Shown here piece after piece: positions 14,731-19,519 of a DNA stretch of 19,519 bases. The stretch is from Bacteroidota bacterium (GTDB lineage: Bacteria > Bacteroidota > Bacteroidia > Bacteroidales > Bacteroidaceae). Under the pieces are notes generated by a model, which was given only the letters and a program-made list of their open reading frames with translations, had not been told where the DNA came from and did not search any database. The position numbers and the translations under genes were made by a program. The stretch spans positions 1-19,519 of the forward strand of contig JAEZKJ010000056.1 in the NCBI GenBank assembly GCA_023415545.1, in the 5' to 3' direction. Within the stretch, counting starts at the first letter, position 1. Each line of letters begins with the position of its first letter.

Positions 14731-15651
14731 ATGGTAGTTGAAAATATTAAGAATTTAAAGATAGAAGACTTTAAAAATAATAGTGAACTTGCCGAATACA
14801 TTGAGTATATAGACAACGATTTTCTTCTTATAAAGAATATGGAGGATATTCAATCAAAATACAATGAGGTTAGACTTGACTGTTTCCTTATTGTTATGTG
14901 CTTAGATAATGAAATTCAAGTTAATATAAATAATCAAACTTATCAACTTCATCCAAATAATGCATTGTTATGCCTTCCAAACACAATAATAAAGAGAATT
15001 GATAATAATCAAAATTACAGAATAAGAATTTTAGGATTTTCAAACAGTTTTATACGCAATACACTAAAGATAGAAAAGCGGACTTGGGAAATTAGCATGC
15101 ATATATATAGAAATCCGGTACAATCTATAAAAGTTGAAAACAATTATGACTGCTTTTCTCATTATGGAGCACTTATTGAATCAAAAATTAATAACTCATC
15201 GAACTGTTATCATAATGAAATTTTAAAACATCTATTTTCAAGTTTTCTTTTAGATATTTTAGGATGTATAGATAAAGAAATTTCTGAAGAAGATAAATCA
15301 AATTTCACAGTAGAAAATATAAAAAGAGCAGATTACACATATATCCGATTTATTGAGATGCTATCGAAAGATTGTGGTAAACATCGTTCAGTAAGCTATT
15401 TTGCTGATAAACTTTGTTATTCAACAAAATATTTTTCAAATATAGTAAAACAGACATGTGGAAGAAATCCTCTTGAAATTATAAATGAGAAAGCAATCAA
15501 TCATATAAAATATCAACTTAAATACACGGATAAATCTATTAAAGAGATATCTGAAGAGTTTAACTTTCCAAATCAATCATTTTTTGGTCGTTATGTAAAG
15601 TTACATACCGGTTTATCACCTATCAACTATAGAAATACTAAAGAAGAGTAA
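14731..15651 (+). CDS. AraC-family transcriptional regulator
   Basis: This 306-residue regulator has two parts. The N-terminal part (about 45-175) looks like a cupin-type sensor: VRLDCFLIVMCLDNEIQVNI, then HPNNALLCLPN. The C-terminal part (about 203-302) is an AraC DNA-binding domain with two helix-turn-helix units. The first is SVSYFADKLCYSTKYFSNIVK (220-240). The second is SIKEISEEFNFPNQSFFGRYVK (269-290), followed by the family ending TGLSPINYR. No signal peptide or membrane segment is seen, so it is a cytoplasmic one-component regulator. Its ligand and targets cannot be read from the sequence. The upstream porin has its own terminator and the gene downstream is a repair enzyme, so neither neighbour is an obvious target. 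Its Lys/Asn/Ile richness exceeds that of the flanking genes. Confidence 0.9.
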   Translation: MVVENIKNLKIEDFKNNSELAEYIEYIDNDFLLIKNMEDIQSKYNEVRLDCFLIVMCLDNEIQVNINNQTYQLHPNNALLCLPNTIIKRIDNNQNYRIRILGFSNSFIRNTLKIEKRTWEISMHIYRNPVQSIKVENNYDCFSHYGALIESKINNSSNCYHNEILKHLFSSFLLDILGCIDKEISEEDKSNFTVENIKRADYTYIRFIEMLSKDCGKHRSVSYFADKLCYSTKYFSNIVKQTCGRNPLEIINEKAINHIKYQLKYTDKSIKEISEEFNFPNQSFFGRYVKLHTGLSPINYRNTKEE

Positions 15652-15689
15652 ATAAATATTATACAGAACAGATTTTATTGTAATTAAAT

Positions 15690-15697
15690 TAACTTTG
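15690..15697 (+). promoter_or_regulatory. Candidate -7 box of nfo
   Basis: TAACTTTG matches TAnnTTTG and lies 25 nt before the nfo ATG, predicting a short leader of about 18-20 nt. No clear TTTG is found 19-21 nt upstream. Confidence 0.4.
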
Positions 15698-15722
15698 TAT
15701 ATATAGACTAAAATAAATAAAG

Positions 15723-16562
15723 ATGAAATATATTGGTGCACATGTTACAGCAAGTGGTGGCGTTGAAAATGCTCCACTTAATGCATATGAGATTGGAGCC
15801 AATGCTTTTGCTCTGTTTACAAAAAATCAGAGACAATGGAAAAGTGTTCCTCTTTCGGCAAAGAGCATAAAAGAGTTCAAGGCAAATTGCGAAAAGTATG
15901 CTCTTGATCCAAAATATATATTACCTCACGATAGTTATCTAATTAATTTGGGTAGTCCTGATGAAGAGGGATTAACAAAAAGTAGAGATGCTTTCCTTGA
16001 CGAAATGCAAAGATGTGAACAACTAGGAATCAACCTCCTTAACTTCCATCCTGGAAGTCATCTAAAAAAAATATCTGTTGAAGAGTGTCTTGATAATGTT
16101 GCCGAATCAATAAACATTGCTCTATCACAAACTAAAGATGTTATTGCTGTTATTGAAAATACTGCAGGACAAGGAACTAATATAGGTAATGAGTTTTGGC
16201 ATCTTAAACATATTATCGATAAAGTTGAGGATAAATCAAGAGTAGGTATTTGCATTGATACTTGCCATACATACTCTGCCGGATACGATATCGTGGGGAA
16301 CTATAATAATGTTTTCAAAGAGTTAGATGAAGTTGTTGGGCTTGAATATCTTAAAGCTTTCCACCTTAATGACTCAAAAAAAGAGTTAGGGAGTCGTGTA
16401 GATAGACATGAAAGTATTGGTAAGGGAACGTTAGGAATAGATTTTTTCAAACGATTTATGAAAGATAGCCGTTTTGACAATATTCCTATAATACTAGAAA
16501 CTCCTGATGAATCGGTTTGGGCAGATGAAATAAAACTGCTAAGAAGTTTTGAAAATGAATAA
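15723..16562 (+). CDS. nfo: Endonuclease IV (AP endonuclease)
   Basis: This 279-residue tri-zinc AP endonuclease cuts 5' of abasic sites in base-excision repair. The E. coli enzyme has 285 residues. All nine zinc ligands can be placed: His69 (LPHDSYLIN), His109 (FHPGSH), Glu145 (VIENTAGQG), Asp179 and His182 (IDTCHTYSAG), His214 (HLNDSK), Asp227 and His229 (VDRHESIGKG) and Glu259 (ILETP). The N-terminal IGAHVTASGGV is also typical. The ATG at 15723 aligns with the family start. It is monocistronic, faces trpB and shares a terminator with it. Confidence 0.96.
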   Translation: MKYIGAHVTASGGVENAPLNAYEIGANAFALFTKNQRQWKSVPLSAKSIKEFKANCEKYALDPKYILPHDSYLINLGSPDEEGLTKSRDAFLDEMQRCEQLGINLLNFHPGSHLKKISVEECLDNVAESINIALSQTKDVIAVIENTAGQGTNIGNEFWHLKHIIDKVEDKSRVGICIDTCHTYSAGYDIVGNYNNVFKELDEVVGLEYLKAFHLNDSKKELGSRVDRHESIGKGTLGIDFFKRFMKDSRFDNIPIILETPDESVWADEIKLLRSFENE

Positions 16563-16603
16563 TAGATAACAAAAATTGGATGACACAAAAGTCATTTTTA
16601 AAT

Positions 16604-16641
16604 AAAAAAAATCCCGCTCAACATCTGTTAGCGGGATTTTT
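16604..16641. terminator. Bidirectional terminator between nfo and trpB
   Basis: The stem TCCCGCT (16612-16618) pairs with AGCGGGA (16630-16636) around an 11-nt loop. It is flanked by A7 on the left and T5 on the right, so both strands have a hairpin followed by a T run. It lies between two convergent genes and serves both. Confidence 0.9.
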
Positions 16642-16655
16642 ATTAAATATCTCAA

Positions 16656-18020
16656 TTATATATTTTTTAATTTCTCAATGTTTTTCTTGATATCCTCATC
16701 TTTTAGATCGTAGTTCATTAAATCACCAGCTAAATATTGATCATACGATGCCATATCAATTAGTCCATGACCAGAAAGATTGAAAAGTATCACCTTCTCT
16801 TCACCACTCTCCTTACATTTATTTGCTTCACGTATAGTAGCAGCAATAGCATGACATGATTCAGGTGCTGGAATTATACCTTCAGCTTTTGCGAAAAGAC
16901 ATCCTGCTTCGAAAGATTCGAGTTGTTGGATATCAACTGCTTCCATCAATTTATCTTTAAGAAGTTGAGATACAATCGATCCCGCTCCATGATATCTTAA
17001 TCCTCCTGCATGAATATTTGCAGGTTTAAAATCATGGCCAAGAGTAAACATAGGGATTAGTGGAGTATATCCGGCCTCATCACCATAATCATAGTGGAAC
17101 TCACCTCTTGTTAACTTAGGACATGATGCAGGTTCAGCAGCTATGAATCTTGTTTGCTTACCATTCAAAATATTATGACGCATAAAAGGGAAAGCAATAC
17201 CGGCAAAGTTCGAGCCTCCTCCAAAACATGCAATAACAACATCGGGATATTCACCGGCCATAGCCATCTGTTTTTCGGCCTCAAGACCAATAATTGTTTG
17301 ATGAAGTGACACATGACTAAGTACAGAACCTAGTGTATATTTACAATTAGGAGTAGTCATGGCAAGTTCCACAGCCTCAGATATAGCGATACCTAGCGAC
17401 CCTTGGTTGTTTGGATCACGGGTAAGTATATCTTTACCGGCACGAGTCGACATAGATGGTGATGGAGTAACTTGAGCTCCAAAGGTATGCATTATACTCT
17501 TGCGATATGGTTTCTGCTCGTAGCTTATCTTAACTTGATAAACAGCAGCATCAATATCAAAAATCTTTGCAGCATATGAAAGAGCTGCTCCCCACTGTCC
17601 TGCTCCGGTTTCAGTAGTTACGTTTGTAACGCCTTCTTGTTTGCAATAATATACTTGAGGAATAGCTGAATTAATTTTATGAGAACCAATAGGACTGACA
17701 CTTTCATTTTTAAAATAAATGTGTGCAGGAGTACCCAAAGCCTTCTCAAGACCATATGCACGAACTAAAGGAGTACTTCTATAATATTTATATAATTCTC
17801 TTACCTCTTCTGGAATTTCAATCCATGAATCAGTTTGATTTAACTCTTGACGACTTGCCTCTTGTGAAAAAAGAGGATATAAATCTTCAGGAGTAATTGG
17901 TTGTTTTGTTTTTGGATTAAGAGGTGGCATAGGTTTATTTACCATATCCGCCTGTATATTGTACCATTTAGTAGGTATTTCTTCTTCTGAAAGAATAAAT
18001 CGTTTTTGTTTTGCACACAT
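16656..18020 (-). CDS. trpB: Stand-alone TrpB2-type tryptophan synthase beta chain
   Basis: This 454-residue PLP enzyme makes tryptophan from indole and serine. The length, the N-terminal FILSEEEIPTKWYNIQAD (8-25) and the insert before STPLVRAYGLEKALG (82-96) mark the TrpB2 subgroup rather than TrpB1 (about 400 residues). The PLP-binding lysine is Lys115 in GSHKINSA, and the catalytic glutamate is Glu137 in TTETGAGQWG. The phosphate-binding loop is GGGSN, with the C-terminal NLSGHGLIDM typical of the group. No trpA or other trp gene is nearby, so it probably salvages free indole or acts as a serine-dependent enzyme outside the trp operon. The M-C-A-K start at 18020 is 27 nt downstream of a -7-like box. 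Confidence 0.93.
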   Translation of the reverse strand: MCAKQKRFILSEEEIPTKWYNIQADMVNKPMPPLNPKTKQPITPEDLYPLFSQEASRQELNQTDSWIEIPEEVRELYKYYRSTPLVRAYGLEKALGTPAHIYFKNESVSPIGSHKINSAIPQVYYCKQEGVTNVTTETGAGQWGAALSYAAKIFDIDAAVYQVKISYEQKPYRKSIMHTFGAQVTPSPSMSTRAGKDILTRDPNNQGSLGIAISEAVELAMTTPNCKYTLGSVLSHVSLHQTIIGLEAEKQMAMAGEYPDVVIACFGGGSNFAGIAFPFMRHNILNGKQTRFIAAEPASCPKLTRGEFHYDYGDEAGYTPLIPMFTLGHDFKPANIHAGGLRYHGAGSIVSQLLKDKLMEAVDIQQLESFEAGCLFAKAEGIIPAPESCHAIAATIREANKCKESGEEKVILFNLSGHGLIDMASYDQYLAGDLMNYDLKDEDIKKNIEKLKNI

Positions 18021-18046
18021 ACAGTTTCATTTTATTAGAGATAATG

Positions 18047-18054
18047 CAAAACTA
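18047..18054 (-). promoter_or_regulatory. Candidate -7 box of trpB
   Basis: Plus-strand CAAAACTA reads TAGTTTTG on the minus strand, matching TAnnTTTG. Its last base lies 27 nt before the trpB ATG. No TTTG is visible at the -33 position. No leader peptide with Trp codons is seen, so there is no sign of classical trp attenuation. Confidence 0.38.
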
Positions 18055-18228
18055 TGAAAAATATGATTATAACGCTAATTTTTTCATTAAATTAGTAGAA
18101 TTATCTTATAAAAGCATAAATTTGTCGCGCAATACAAAAACAAACAATTTAGGACAAAAAACGAGGTATAGTGAAATAGGTTTAAATTTAAAATTATAAA
18201 TTTAGGATAAAATTAACGCATTAAGCGT

Positions 18229-19519
18229 ATGAAAATTATACAAAAACTAATCCCTCCAAAGAGGAAGAAAGCTAAAGATTACATAGATAGAATAATTAAT
18301 TCTATAGATTTCGTAACTTACATTATTTCAGCTATAGCTCTTTTTGCCATAGTTTATCAATATGGTTTTATATTAAATCCCTATCAGTTTTCAGTAATAA
18401 AGGGTATTTATAACTTCTCTTGTTTTATATTCCTTCTTGATATCTCAGTTCATGCTATTTTAGATTCCCAATCTGAAAGAAAAGGAGTTAGTGTAGTGAA
18501 ATATATTTTAAATTCTGCTCTTTTCCTTACTCTAATTCCATTAATTTTTCATGAACCTGTTGGTGATAATATAATACGTAACATTTGGATAATATTAGAT
18601 AGTGATGTTTATTTAGAGATTGTAATAACAATATTGGCCTTACTCAAACTCTCAGCCGGGATTATTACAATACTTGAAAAACGTACTAATCCATCGCTTA
18701 TTTTTGCCACTAGCTTTTTTATTGTTATAATGATTGGAGCATTACTTCTTATGTTACCTCGCTCCACCTATTCAGGGATTTCATTCATCGATGCATTATT
18801 TACAGCCACTAGTGCTACTTGTGTTACAGGACTTACGTCGGTTGATATATCAAGTAATTTTACCACTTTAGGATTATTTATTATTATTGTACTAATTCAA
18901 ATAGGAGGTTTAGGAGTGATGACTTTTACCTGTTTCTTTGCTCTATTTTTTATGGGTAATACCTCTTTATATTCTCAACTAATTGTACGTGATCTTATAA
19001 GTTCAGAATCACTTTCTTCACTATTTTCAACATTGATTTACATACTACTCTTTACACTATCTATAGAGGCGGTAGGTGCTGCCATAATTTTTTGGGATAT
19101 TCATGGCGCATTTCCTGGTTATAACATAAATGATGAGATTGGATTTTCTATTTTTCATTCAATATCAGCTTTCTGCAACGCCGGCTTTTCAACCATTCAT
19201 AATAATTTGGGCAATGAAATAGTGATGCATAATCATAATACCCTTTACATAACTATCTCATTATTGATAATATTTGGAGGTTTGGGATTCCCGATTTTAG
19301 TAAATCTATACAAAAGTATTTGTTATGAACTTTCTAATTTCATAGCCAGAATATTTAAAGGAAACAATCGTCCGATAAGAAAGGTACACCTTTACAATTT
19401 AAATACAAAGATTGTTTTAGTGATGACTTTTTTATTGCTTATATTCGGAACAATAGTACTGTTAATACTTGAGTGGAACAACTCCTTTGCTTCACTCTCT
19501 TTAGAGGATAAATTAGTAC
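18229..19519 (+). CDS. trkH: TrkH-family K+ transporter, N-terminal part (runs off the window)
   Basis: An open frame runs from the ATG at 18229 to the window end (430 codons), so the C-terminus is missing. It is an inner-membrane K+ uptake subunit of the Trk/Ktr/HKT superfamily. The first selectivity-filter loop is TSATCVTGLTSVD (194-206, TCVTG core) and the second is HSISAFCNAGFST (310-322). These are repeats 1 and 2 of the four M1-P-M2 units. Before the core, residues about 1-150 add a basic N-terminus (PPKRKKAKD) and about four extra hydrophobic segments (near 28-46, 57-78, 92-107 and 128-149). E. coli TrkH has a shorter extension. The partner TrkA (RCK protein) is not visible. The Trk assignment is secure; TrkH versus TrkG is not decidable. 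Confidence 0.9.
   Translation, partial: MKIIQKLIPPKRKKAKDYIDRIINSIDFVTYIISAIALFAIVYQYGFILNPYQFSVIKGIYNFSCFIFLLDISVHAILDSQSERKGVSVVKYILNSALFLTLIPLIFHEPVGDNIIRNIWIILDSDVYLEIVITILALLKLSAGIITILEKRTNPSLIFATSFFIVIMIGALLLMLPRSTYSGISFIDALFTATSATCVTGLTSVDISSNFTTLGLFIIIVLIQIGGLGVMTFTCFFALFFMGNTSLYSQLIVRDLISSESLSSLFSTLIYILLFTLSIEAVGAAIIFWDIHGAFPGYNINDEIGFSIFHSISAFCNAGFSTIHNNLGNEIVMHNHNTLYITISLLIIFGGLGFPILVNLYKSICYELSNFIARIFKGNNRPIRKVHLYNLNTKIVLVMTFLLLIFGTIVLLILEWNNSFASLSLEDKLV

Noticed and set aside
13209..15651. AraC regulator controlling the adjacent porin as one unit
   Set aside because: A strong terminator separates them and there is no shared intergenic promoter or visible operator; the link is only positional.
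18011..18199. 62-codon frame between trpB and trkH
   Set aside because: Low-complexity Asn/Lys/Leu translation overlapping the trpB promoter region and start codon; no family resemblance.

Overview
This AT-rich window looks like the chromosome of a Bacteroidales-type bacterium (phylum Bacteroidota). The evidence is threefold. Several genes carry TAnnTTTG-type -7 boxes, and one has a full TTTG/20 nt/TAnnTTTG promoter, which is the Bacteroidota sigma-factor consensus. Strong ribosome binding sites are largely absent. The gene content also fits: a Na+-pumping methylmalonyl-CoA decarboxylase operon for succinate-to-propionate metabolism, LPS/Kdo synthesis (kdsC), and a DcaP-like outer-membrane porin. 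I see no tRNA, rRNA, CRISPR array, insertion sequence, integrase or phage gene. Most of the window is ordinary core chromosome.

Layout, left to right. (1) 108-1277 (+): an unrecognised 389-aa protein, possibly DUF3843-like. Its 3' end runs into five copies of a 19-bp tandem repeat, followed by an imperfect inverted repeat and a strong terminator. (2) 5016 down to 1547 (-): a tight operon of nitroreductase, a DUF2520 Rossmann protein, kdsC, maf and D-lactate dehydrogenase. The first three genes overlap by 1 to 4 bases. A good promoter lies at 5039-5070, and a hairpin with a T run sits on the maf stop codon just before ldhA. (3) 5093-6073 (+): a divergent FemAB/GNAT-like acyltransferase. (4) 6200-10766 (+): the propionate operon, in the order methylmalonyl-CoA epimerase, carboxyltransferase (mmdA), an OadG-type subunit with an exported lamin-tail-like domain, biotin carrier (mmdC) and Na+-pump subunit (mmdB), closed by a 13-bp-stem terminator. 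(5) 12383 down to 10860 (-): a CLC chloride transporter with a C-terminal TrkA-C-like domain. (6) 12515-13117 (+): epoxyqueuosine reductase QueH. (7) 13209-14501 (+): a DcaP-like porin and its terminator. (8) 14731-15651 (+): an AraC-family regulator. (9) 15723-16562 (+): endonuclease IV, convergent with (10) 18020 down to 16656 (-): a stand-alone TrpB2-type tryptophan synthase beta chain. The two share a bidirectional terminator. (11) 18229 to the window edge (+): the N-terminal 430 residues of a TrkH-type K+ transporter with an extra N-terminal membrane module.

How the genes work together. In the propionate operon, the epimerase supplies (S)-methylmalonyl-CoA. MmdA moves its carboxyl group onto the biotin of MmdC, and MmdB couples release of CO2 to Na+ export. 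The OadG-like subunit should anchor the complex in the inner membrane and places a folded domain outside the cytoplasm. Other genes are housekeeping: DNA repair (Nfo), tRNA modification (QueH), ion homeostasis (CLC, TrkH), Kdo production (KdsC) and nucleotide sanitation (Maf). No gap between genes exceeds 300 bases.

The most interesting observations are the lamin-tail/OadG fusion, the two-class spacing between -7 boxes and start codons (two genes look leaderless), the 19-bp repeat array carrying SD/ATG-like modules, the maf-ldhA hairpin, and the extra N-terminal module on TrkH. I found no clear sign of a wholly new multi-gene system.
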